DNA from: Acidimicrobiales bacterium
Lineage (GTDB): Bacteria; Actinomycetota; Acidimicrobiia; Acidimicrobiales; VFJN01
Direction: 5' to 3'
Length of the DNA stretch: 64,000 nt
Assembly: GCA_035316325.1 (NCBI GenBank)
Contig: DATHJB010000075.1
Location: forward strand, 1 to 64,000
Below, in pieces: positions 42,059-49,526 of the stretch. Both the position numbers and the translations under genes were made by a program. The number at the start of each line of letters is the position of its first letter. The first letter of the stretch is position 1. Under the pieces are notes generated by a model. It was not told where the DNA came from. It made no database searches and worked only from the letters and a program-made list of their open reading frames with translations.

Positions 42059-42346
42059 GTGCCCGCCGAGACCCATGTCGAACGTGGTCCGCTCGACCGC
42101 CAGCAGGTGTTCGAGCTGATCCGCGATCGTTTGGCCGACATCCTCGAAGTCGAGCCCACGGCCATCAACGAGGGCGATTCGTTCAGCGACGACCTCGAGG
42201 CCGATTCACTCGCTCTGATCGAGTTGGCCGAGGCCTTGGAGGAGGAGCTCAGCGAGCGGACCGTCGGCTTCCGCATCGAAGACGAGGATCTCGAAGACAT
42301 CAAGACCGTCCGTGACGCGGTCGACTACGTGCTCGCTCGCGTTTGA
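42059..42346 (+). CDS. acpP: Acyl carrier protein
   Basis: The 95-residue acidic protein carries the phosphopantetheine site in LEADSLALIEL (Ser about residue 46) between helices FELIRDRLADILEV and ELAEALEEEL. The N-terminus is about 12 residues longer than E. coli AcpP. The start is GTG 42059 with AGGAG seven bases upstream. Nine bases after its stop the reading frame of rnc opens. Confidence 0.93.
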   Translation: MPAETHVERGPLDRQQVFELIRDRLADILEVEPTAINEGDSFSDDLEADSLALIELAEALEEELSERTVGFRIEDEDLEDIKTVRDAVDYVLARV

Positions 42347-42357
42347 AGGATTAGATC

Positions 42358-43074
42358 ATCCAGCTCCCAGTCCCAGCGCTCGACAAGCTCGCAGCGCGCC
42401 TCGGTGTAGAACTACCTGCGACGGAGACCTTGGCGACCGCGCTCGTCCATCGGTCGTGGTGCGCGGAGAACCCCGGCCACGACTCCAACGAGCGTCTCGA
42501 GTTCCTCGGCGACGCCGTGCTGGGCGTGATCATCACCGACTTCTCGTTCCGGGAGTACCCGGAGCTGAGCGAGGGCGAGCTGACCGACGTGCGCAAGGCC
42601 GTCGTCAACGCGGTGACGTTGGCCGAGGTGGCCGACGAGCTCAGCCTGGGTGACCACCTGCTGCTGGGGAAGGGCGAGGAGCAGTCGGGGGGACGGGAGA
42701 AGCCGTCGATCCTGGCCGACGCCCTCGAAGCCGTGATCGGCGTCGTCTACATCGCCGCCGGCATGCCCGAGGCCAACAGCCTGGTGCTGCGGCTGCTGGG
42801 CAGCCGCGTCGCCGAGGCGCACGCCGGCGGTCCCGGCGGCCAGGACTACAAGAGCCGCCTCCAGGAGCTGGTGGCCCGGCACTTCGACGAACCGCCCCGC
42901 TACCACACCGATGCCGAGGGCCCCGATCACGCCCGGCGGTTCCACACCACTGTGTCCGTCGTGGGGCTGCCCCGCGGCAGCGGCGACGGACGATCCAAGA
43001 AGCAGGCCGAGCAGGTCGCAGCGCGGGACGCCTACGCCACGCTCGTGGCCGAGCTTGAGGAGCAAGATGCCTGA
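42358..43074 (+). CDS. rnc: Ribonuclease III, apparently with AUC start codon
   Basis: The enzyme (238 residues from ATC 42358) has the signature NERLEFLGDAVLGV (about 44-57), the second acidic helix SILADALEAVIGV and a C-terminal dsRBD (QDYKSRLQELVARH to KKQAEQVAARDAYA). It processes rRNA and double-stranded RNA. The frame is open only from ATC 42355 after a TAG at 42352; no ATG, GTG or TTG occurs until TTG 42430. Codons before that TTG encode ALDKLAARLGVELP, matching the first helix of other actinobacterial RNase III proteins. AGGA at 42347-42350 is well placed for an ATC start. If TTG is used, the protein loses about 24 residues. Confidence 0.85.
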   Translation: MQLPVPALDKLAARLGVELPATETLATALVHRSWCAENPGHDSNERLEFLGDAVLGVIITDFSFREYPELSEGELTDVRKAVVNAVTLAEVADELSLGDHLLLGKGEEQSGGREKPSILADALEAVIGVVYIAAGMPEANSLVLRLLGSRVAEAHAGGPGGQDYKSRLQELVARHFDEPPRYHTDAEGPDHARRFHTTVSVVGLPRGSGDGRSKKQAEQVAARDAYATLVAELEEQDA

Positions 43075-43909
43075 GTTGCCCGAGATCGAGACCGTGCGCC
43101 GCGGCCTCGAACGCGAGACCGTCGGTCGACGGGTCAAGACGGCCGACGTGCGCACCACCAAGTTGGTGCGTCGCAACGGGCCCAAGAAGAACTTCCAGGC
43201 GCGCCTCGAGGGCACGAAGTTCAAGAGCGTCGACCGCAAGGGCTCGTTGCTGGTCGCCAACCTCGACAGCTCCGACCTGCTGGTGTTCGACCTGGGCGAG
43301 TCGGGCCAGATACTGCGGGCCGCGCCGAAGGAGCCGGTGGAGCCCGGCACCGAGCTGGTCGTGTCGTTCACGCAGGGCGGGCAGCTGCGGGTGATCGATC
43401 CGGAGGGCCTCAGCGAGGTGTTCGTGGTCGACGCCGGCGGGCTGCTCGACGAGGTGCCCGAGCTGCGCGACCTGGGCCTCGACCCGGTGGCGTCGCCGGT
43501 GTCGTGGACCTCGTTCGCCCAGGCCCTGGTGAACCGCCGCGGCGACAAGCTCAAGGGCCTGCTGATGGACCAGAGCTTCGTGGTCGGGCTGGGCGAGGTC
43601 TACACCGACGAGATCCTCTACGACGCCGGCCTGCGGGCCGACCGCGAGGTGGCGACGCTGTCGACGATGGAGATCCGCCGCCTGTACCGGTCGCTGGTCG
43701 AGATCCTGCACGAGGCGACCAAGCACCACGGCACGTCGATCGACGACCTGCACCCGTTCGTCGACATCCACGGCAAGCCGGGCTCGTTCCAGGACGAGCT
43801 CGAGGTCTGGGGCCGGACCGGCGAAGCCTGCCGGAGATGTCGGGGTACCGTGGGCAAGTCCCGGGTAGGCGGTCGGACGACGTTCGCCTGTCCGAGCTGC
43901 CAGGTCTGA
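43067..43909 (+). CDS. mutM: Fpg/MutM-family DNA glycosylase with altered lesion-loop residues
   Basis: The 280-residue protein begins MPELPEIETVRRGL, with catalytic Pro2 and Glu3, keeps the Lys of DRKGSL (about 58), the helix-two-turn-helix KGLLMDQSFVVGLGEVYTDEILYDAGL, and the zinc finger CRRC to CPSC at the C-terminus. It excises oxidised purines in base-excision repair. The residues that normally fill the gap in DNA are changed: LGMSG is LGESG (about 76-80) and the DPRRFG loop reads DPEGLS (about 111-116). The ATG at 43067 overlaps the end of rnc by eight bases, with GAGGAG upstream. Confidence 0.85.
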   Translation: MPELPEIETVRRGLERETVGRRVKTADVRTTKLVRRNGPKKNFQARLEGTKFKSVDRKGSLLVANLDSSDLLVFDLGESGQILRAAPKEPVEPGTELVVSFTQGGQLRVIDPEGLSEVFVVDAGGLLDEVPELRDLGLDPVASPVSWTSFAQALVNRRGDKLKGLLMDQSFVVGLGEVYTDEILYDAGLRADREVATLSTMEIRRLYRSLVEILHEATKHHGTSIDDLHPFVDIHGKPGSFQDELEVWGRTGEACRRCRGTVGKSRVGGRTTFACPSCQV

Positions 43910-43968
43910 CTTCTTCCGGGTTTCTGGGTTCCTGCCTGGTAGTCCCCGTGCTGGCGGCCGGGCCTACG

Positions 43969-43974
43969 TAACCT
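43969..43974 (+). promoter_or_regulatory. -10 element of smc, leaderless type
   Basis: TAACCT is followed by seven bases and ATG 43982. smc has no Shine-Dalgarno, so it is probably transcribed from here in addition to read-through. Confidence 0.5.
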
Positions 43975-43981
43975 GCATGCG

Positions 43982-46900
43982 ATGTTCCTCAAGGCGCTGA
44001 CGCTCAAGGGCTTCAAGTCCTTCGCCGACAACACGACTCTCGATTTCGAGCCCGGCGTCACCGTCGTCGTGGGGCCCAACGGATCGGGCAAGTCGAACGT
44101 GGTCGACGCCATCGGCTGGGTGCTGGGCGCCCAGGCGCCGTCCGCCGTGCGCAGTCAGAAGATGGACGACGTCATCTTCGCCGGCACCACCAAGCGACCG
44201 GCGCTGGGCCGGGCCGAGGTGTCGATCACCATCGACAACACCGCCGGCCTGCTGCCGATCGACTTCAACGAGGTCACCGTCACCCGCACGCTGTGGCGCT
44301 CGGGCGACAGCGAGTACGCCATCAACAACGTGCCCTGCCGTCTCCTCGACGTGCAGGAGCTGTTCAGCGACACCGGCGTGGGCCGCCAGCAGCACGTGAT
44401 CGTCGGGCAGGGCCAGATCGACGCGGTGCTCAACGCCCGCCCCGAGGACCGGCGCACGGTCATCGAGGAGGCTGCCGGCGTGCTCAAGCACCGGCGCCGC
44501 AAGGAGCGCTCCGAGCGCCGGCTCACCGCCACCGAGGGCAACCTCGTCCGCCTGCAGGACCTGCAGCGCGAGGTGCGCCGCCAGCTCCGCCCGCTGGAGA
44601 AGCAGGCCGACGCGGCCCGCCGCCACGGTTCGGTGGTGACCGAGCTGCGGGCGCTGCAGGTCTACGCCGCCGGTCGCGACCTGGCCACGCTGCGACGGCG
44701 CCTGGCCGAGGCGACCGCGGCGAAGGCCGAGGCCGCGGGGGAGGACCGCATGGTCCGCCAGCGCCTCGGCGAGCTCGACGCCACGGTGCTGGCCGCCGAG
44801 GCCGAGCTGTCGGCGCTGGGCGGCGACGACCTGGGCGACGCTCTGGCGCGGGTGGAGGCGCTGCGGGAGAAGGCCCATGGCCTCACGGCGCTGCTGGGCG
44901 AGCGGCTCAAGGGTCTGGAGCGCGAGCGCGAGGCGTTCGTCGACCAGGGCGTGATCGCCAGCCTGGAGGCCGACGCGGCCCGGCTGGAGGGCGAGCTGGG
45001 CGCCCTCGACGGCACCGAGCAGCAGCTCGCCCCCGAGGCCGACGAGCTGGCGAGCGACGAGACCGCGCTGGACGAGGCCCGCCGCACGTTCGAAGAGACG
45101 TGGGCCGAGGGCGTCCCGACCCCGTCGGGCAAGGCGGCCGAGGTCCGCGGTGAGCTGACCGCCCTCGGGAAGACCCACCAGCGGGGCACGGCCGAGCTCG
45201 ACCGGGCCCGCCAGCGCCTCGACCGCCTGGCCGAGAAGGTCGAGCGCCTCGACGCCGAGGTCGAGCGCCTGACCGGTGAGAACGCCGAGGCCGAGGCCTC
45301 CGAGGGCGACGTCGTCGTGGCTCGGGAGGCCGCCGAGAAGGCCCTCGCCACGGCCGAGGAGGCCGCCGAGAACGCAGTGGCCGGCGCCGAGGAGGCCGTC
45401 GAGATGGCCGTGGCCGGCGCCGGGGAGGCCGCTGAGATGGCGGTGGCCGGCGCCGAACAGGCCTGCGTCGCCGCCGAGGAGGTGGTGGCCGGCGCCGATG
45501 AGGCCGACCGGGCCGCCCAGGCCGAGCGCACCCAGTGGGAGGCCAAGGTCGAGGCCCTGTCGCTGGCACTCGACGACGCCCGTACCCGGGCCGGTGTCGA
45601 GCGCCTGGCCGGCGTCGACGGCGTCGTCGGCACCCTGCTCGACCTGGTCGAGATCGACCCGGGCTGGGAGCCCGCCTTCGAGGCCGCCTGCGGTGAGGCC
45701 CTGGCCGCCGTGGTGGTCGGCTCGGTGGATGCCGGGCGCGCCGCTGTCGAGATCCTGGCCCAGGGCGACCTGCCGGGCGCCGTGCTGGCGCTGGAGGCCG
45801 CCCGCCCCACCCGCGGCGCCGACCTCCCGGCGGGAGGCGAGCGGGTCCGTACGCACGTGCACCCCCGTCGCCCCGAGGTGGCTCCGCTGCTCGACGCCCT
45901 GGTGGGCACGGCGGTCGTGGTCGACGGCGGCTGGGCGGGTGCCATCGAGACCGCCGTGGCCCACCCCGACGCCGTGGTCGTCACCCGCGAGGGCGGCCGC
46001 TTCGCCGCCGAGGGCTGGCGGGCCGTCACCGCCACCACCGGCGCCACGGGCGCCGCGCTCGACGAGGCCACCGCCAAGGCCGAGGCGGCGCGGGCCGTGG
46101 CCGAGGAGACCCGGGCCGTCGCCGCCGAGGCCACCGCCCGCCGGCGCGAGGCCACCGCCGCCCGCGACGCGGCCCGCAAGGACGCCGAAGCCGCCCGCGA
46201 TCAGGTTCGCAAGGACGCCACCGCCGCCCGCGACGCGGCCCGCAGGGAGGCCGACGCCGCCCGGGACGCGGCCCGCAAGGCCGACGACGTCGCCCGCCGC
46301 CGGCTCGAGGACCTCCGCCGCCAGCTGGCCACGAACAACGACACGATCGCCCGCTCCACCAAGGACCGCGACGAGGCCCGTGCCGAGGCCGCGTCGGTGT
46401 CGTCCCAGCTGGAGGAAGCCACCGAGCGGATCGCCCGCGAGGGCGGCCGCGTCGGCGAGCTGGAGCTGCTGCTCCCGGCGCTGGAAGCCGAGGAGGCCGA
46501 TCTCACCCAGCGGGCCCAGGCCATGGCGCAGGCCCGGCGCCAGCTCGAGGAGCGGGTCACGGCGCTCGGCGCCCGTCGCCAGGACATCGAGGTGCGCCGG
46601 GCTGCCATCACCGACCGCCGCGGCTTCCTGGGCCAGCGGCTCACCGAGGTGCGCGAGCGGCTGGCCCGCACGTCGGAGGCGTGGAACGAGGCCAAGGAGC
46701 GCCGGGTCGAGCTGGACCGCACGCAGGCCGTGCTGGAGCGGCTGAGCGCCTTCGTCGCCGAGCGGGCCGCCCTGGTGCAGGAGCACCACGTCGACCTGCA
46801 GGAGCGCCGCCGCAAGCAGACCGACGCCCACCGGGTCCTCACGACGCATCTCGACGGCGCGCGCCGGCAGCGGATCGAGTCGGAGCGCACGCTCGAGAAC

Positions 46901-47695
46901 GCCCGGGAGCGGGGCCGTCGAGCCGAGCTGGAGGAGGCCGAGGTGCGGCTGCGGCTGGAGCAGGCCACCGAGCTGTGCCGCACCCAGCTCGACGTCGAGC
47001 CCCACGCCGCCATCAACGCCGAGCCGCCCGAGCTGCCCGACGGCGTGCCCGCCGCGGCCCGCATCCGCGAGCTGGAGCGCGACCTCAAGCTCATGGGCCC
47101 GATCAACCCGCTGGCCCTGGAGGAGTTCGACGCTCTGCAGGAGCGCTACGGCTTCCTGCAGGAGCAGCTCGACGACGTGAAGTCGTCGCGGCGGGAGCTG
47201 GCGAAGGTCATCCGGGCGGTCGACGAGGAGATCGTGCGGGTCTTCGCCGCCGCCTACGCCGACGTGAGCGAGAACTTCGTGCAGCTGTTCCAGATGCTGT
47301 TCCCGGGGGGCCAGGGCGGGCTGCGGCTCACCAACCCGGACGACCTGCTCAACTGCGGCATCGAGATCGAGGCCAAGCCGTCGGGCAAGAACGTGAAGAA
47401 GCTGTCGCTGCTCTCCGGTGGCGAGCGGTCGCTGACGGCGCTGGCGTTCCTGTTCGCCGTGTTCCGCAGCCGCCCGTCGCCCTTCTACGTGATGGACGAG
47501 GTCGAGGCCGCCCTCGACGACGTCAACCTGCACCGCTTCCTCGACCTCATCGCCGAGTTCCGCCAGGAGGCGCAGCTGGTGGTCGTCAGCCACCAGAAGC
47601 GCACGATGGAAGCCGCCGACTGCCTCTACGGCGTCACGATGCAGCCCGCGGGTTCCTCCAAGGTCATCAGCGAAAAGGTCACCGCCGGCGCCTGA
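43982..47695 (+). CDS. smc: Chromosome partition protein SMC
   Basis: The 1237-residue protein has the N-terminal ATPase half (VVGPNGSGKSNVVDAI, about 31-46; GVGRQQHVIVGQGQID), long coiled coils, a hinge (about 539-690) and the C-terminal half with signature LLSGGERSLTAL (about 1142-1153) and Walker B YVMDEVEAALDD. It compacts and segregates the chromosome as a dimer with ScpAB. Both coiled-coil arms next to the hinge carry low-complexity expansions: Glu/Ala/Val repeats at about 448-517 and Ala/Arg/Asp repeats at about 694-780. The protein is slightly longer than average. In many actinobacteria ftsY follows; here a GH25 gene does. Confidence 0.95.
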   Translation: MFLKALTLKGFKSFADNTTLDFEPGVTVVVGPNGSGKSNVVDAIGWVLGAQAPSAVRSQKMDDVIFAGTTKRPALGRAEVSITIDNTAGLLPIDFNEVTVTRTLWRSGDSEYAINNVPCRLLDVQELFSDTGVGRQQHVIVGQGQIDAVLNARPEDRRTVIEEAAGVLKHRRRKERSERRLTATEGNLVRLQDLQREVRRQLRPLEKQADAARRHGSVVTELRALQVYAAGRDLATLRRRLAEATAAKAEAAGEDRMVRQRLGELDATVLAAEAELSALGGDDLGDALARVEALREKAHGLTALLGERLKGLEREREAFVDQGVIASLEADAARLEGELGALDGTEQQLAPEADELASDETALDEARRTFEETWAEGVPTPSGKAAEVRGELTALGKTHQRGTAELDRARQRLDRLAEKVERLDAEVERLTGENAEAEASEGDVVVAREAAEKALATAEEAAENAVAGAEEAVEMAVAGAGEAAEMAVAGAEQACVAAEEVVAGADEADRAAQAERTQWEAKVEALSLALDDARTRAGVERLAGVDGVVGTLLDLVEIDPGWEPAFEAACGEALAAVVVGSVDAGRAAVEILAQGDLPGAVLALEAARPTRGADLPAGGERVRTHVHPRRPEVAPLLDALVGTAVVVDGGWAGAIETAVAHPDAVVVTREGGRFAAEGWRAVTATTGATGAALDEATAKAEAARAVAEETRAVAAEATARRREATAARDAARKDAEAARDQVRKDATAARDAARREADAARDAARKADDVARRRLEDLRRQLATNNDTIARSTKDRDEARAEAASVSSQLEEATERIAREGGRVGELELLLPALEAEEADLTQRAQAMAQARRQLEERVTALGARRQDIEVRRAAITDRRGFLGQRLTEVRERLARTSEAWNEAKERRVELDRTQAVLERLSAFVAERAALVQEHHVDLQERRRKQTDAHRVLTTHLDGARRQRIESERTLENARERGRRAELEEAEVRLRLEQATELCRTQLDVEPHAAINAEPPELPDGVPAAARIRELERDLKLMGPINPLALEEFDALQERYGFLQEQLDDVKSSRRELAKVIRAVDEEIVRVFAAAYADVSENFVQLFQMLFPGGQGGLRLTNPDDLLNCGIEIEAKPSGKNVKKLSLLSGGERSLTALAFLFAVFRSRPSPFYVMDEVEAALDDVNLHRFLDLIAEFRQEAQLVVVSHQKRTMEAADCLYGVTMQPAGSSKVISEKVTAGA

Positions 47696-47696
47696 C

Positions 47697-48395
47697 GTGG
47701 CGTGGCCTCGTCGTCGTCGCTGGCTGTTCGTCGCGGCCGGTGTGCTGGCCGTGCTGCTGGTCGTCGGTCTCGTGGGCCGGTACCGGTGGCTACCCGAGTA
47801 CCGCCCGGCGCTGCGCGACGGCGAGCGCTACGGCGTCGACGTCTCGCACCACCAGGGCGAGATCGACTGGGCCCGGGTGGCCGACGACGACATCGGGTTC
47901 GCCTACATCAAGGCGACCGAGGGCGGTGACTTCGTCGACGCCTCGTTCGAGCGGAACTGGCACGGCGCCGACGCGGCGGGGCTCGACCGGGGGGCGTACC
48001 ACTTCTTCACCTTGTGCCGGCCGGGCGACGAGCAGGCCGAGAACTTCCTGGCCACGGTGCCTTCGGACCCCGAGGCGCTGCCGCCGGTGGTCGACCTGGA
48101 GCTGGCCGGCAACTGCTCGGAGCGGCAGGCCTCGACCGAGGTCGAGCGGGAGCTGAGGACCTTCCTGCGCGCCGTCGAGTCGGAGACCGGCGAGGAGGTC
48201 GTCCTCTACGTCGGCGCCGACTTCGAGGGCCGCTACCACCTCCGCGACGAGCTGGCGCGCCCGGTGTGGCATCGCCGGATCCTCCTCCGCCCCGACGTCG
48301 CCGACTGGTGGATCTGGCAGTTCCACGACCGGGCGTCGATCGACGGCATCGGCGGCGACGCCGACCTCAACGTCATGCGCGGCGAGCGTCCCTGA
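47697..48395 (+). CDS. Membrane-anchored GH25 lysozyme
   Basis: The 232-residue protein has an N-terminal anchor (about 9-28) preceded by a basic patch, then a GH25 domain. GVDVSHHQGEIDW (about 45-57), FAYIKATEGGDFVD and VVDLELAGNCS (about 138-148) carry the Asp and Glu of the muramidase active site. It cleaves the glycan strand of peptidoglycan outside the cell. The start GTG 47697 lies one base after the smc stop, so expression is coupled to smc. It could release or remodel wall during division. Confidence 0.85.
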   Translation: MAWPRRRRWLFVAAGVLAVLLVVGLVGRYRWLPEYRPALRDGERYGVDVSHHQGEIDWARVADDDIGFAYIKATEGGDFVDASFERNWHGADAAGLDRGAYHFFTLCRPGDEQAENFLATVPSDPEALPPVVDLELAGNCSERQASTEVERELRTFLRAVESETGEEVVLYVGADFEGRYHLRDELARPVWHRRILLRPDVADWWIWQFHDRASIDGIGGDADLNVMRGERP

Positions 48396-48448
48396 TGCGG
48401 GTGTAGCCGGACGAGAGGGCAGGGCTGAGCGAGGCGACCCGCTGGGCT

Positions 48449-49456
48449 TCAGCAGCATTCGACCACGGCAGCGGAGAAGGTGTAGCCGACGCCGGCAGCG
48501 ATGAGCAGGACGAGGTCCCCGGGTCCGATCTGGCCGGTTCTGAGCAGGTGGTCGAGGCCGGCGGCCTGGTCGCCGGCCCCGAGGTGGCCGGTCACCCGGC
48601 CGAGATCGTCCCAGGTGGTGCGCTCCCGCTCCACCCCGATCATGTCGAACATCTCCTCCTGGCCGCCGCCTCGTTGCATGAAGGGGAGGGACACCTTGGC
48701 GAGGTCGTCGAGCGCAGCGTCGGCGTCGTCGAGGGCTTCGCTCAGGACCGCTCGGACGTGCTCGGACAGCACGTCGAAGTCGGCCTCGGGTCGGAGCTCC
48801 ATGGCGGCCTGGTAGCGGTCGAGTCCGGGGGCCGGTCGCCGCAGCGCTGGTCCGTCGGAGAAGGGTGACGATCCTCGGCCGAGCCACTCGAAGCTGGTGT
48901 CGGAGCGAAAGGCGCTCGACCGGAGGCGGCACTTCGCCGGCTGGTTGGTCACCACGAGCGCCGACGCTCCGTCGCCGAGGACGCACTGGGGCTCGGTGTG
49001 CCATCGATCGATGTGGGGGCCGGCAAACCGGTCCGCGGTCGTCACCAGCACCCAGGCCGGTCGAGATGCGGCGCGCACATGGGCGGCGGCCAGGTGCAGG
49101 GTTCCGAGCCCGCCGTTGGATCGCTGGTCGACATCGAAGGTCACGGCGGAGGGCCCTGCCGTCCGTGAACCGATGTAGGCCGCAGGGGTCCACATGTCGT
49201 GACCCTGGAACCACACGCTCGCGTGGAGGACGACGTCGATGCAGGTCGGGTCGATCCCGGCGTCGTCGATGGCGTCGAGCCCGGCGGCCACCGCCATCTC
49301 GGGTGGGTGCTCGTGCTCGGCGACCGGGAGGTGGGTGACGCCGAGGATCTCCGCGCGGGCCCGCTGCACGACCCCGGCCTCCACCGCCTCCTCCACGGGA
49401 CGCCGCGGAGGGAACCAGGACCCCGCGCCGGCGATGAAGACGTCACCCCAGCGCAC
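48449..49456 (-). CDS. KAS III-like protein with Ser in place of the catalytic Cys
   Basis: The 335-residue protein has a thiolase fold of the FabH type: IAGAGSWFPPRRPVEEA, AGLDAIDDAGIDP, FDVDQRSNGGLGTLHLAAA (about 107-125) and the terminal LIAAGVGYTFSAAVVE. At the position of the catalytic Cys (about 113) it has Ser, and the His/Asn of the usual triad are also replaced (FMQRGGGQ; GHLGAGD). FabH-like acyltransferases such as daunorubicin DpsC also use Ser, so an acyl-transfer role rather than condensation is possible. The start is GTG 49456; the frame reaches 49603 and overlaps the divergent gene. Confidence 0.75.
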   Translation of the reverse strand: MRWGDVFIAGAGSWFPPRRPVEEAVEAGVVQRARAEILGVTHLPVAEHEHPPEMAVAAGLDAIDDAGIDPTCIDVVLHASVWFQGHDMWTPAAYIGSRTAGPSAVTFDVDQRSNGGLGTLHLAAAHVRAASRPAWVLVTTADRFAGPHIDRWHTEPQCVLGDGASALVVTNQPAKCRLRSSAFRSDTSFEWLGRGSSPFSDGPALRRPAPGLDRYQAAMELRPEADFDVLSEHVRAVLSEALDDADAALDDLAKVSLPFMQRGGGQEEMFDMIGVERERTTWDDLGRVTGHLGAGDQAAGLDHLLRTGQIGPGDLVLLIAAGVGYTFSAAVVECC

Positions 49457-49526
49457 TGTGCTCCCGTCCCCTTGACACCAGCGGCCGTCTCCGTCGATGC
49501 TCCATCGACCGGAAGGATAATCACGA

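Noticed and set aside
42059-43074. Programmed frameshift joining acpP and rnc
   Set aside because: The rnc frame has a TAG at 42352-42354, after the acpP stop, so no fusion product can form without reading through it.
45320-46325. Repeats in smc as a CRISPR or mobile repeat array
   Set aside because: The repeats are in-frame coding repeats of coiled-coil residues with variable third positions and no spacers.
43964-47593. 1209-codon minus-strand frame antisense to smc
   Set aside because: It mirrors the smc coding strand; composition is low-complexity Gly/Leu/His and it has no domain. smc on the plus strand has full catalytic motifs.
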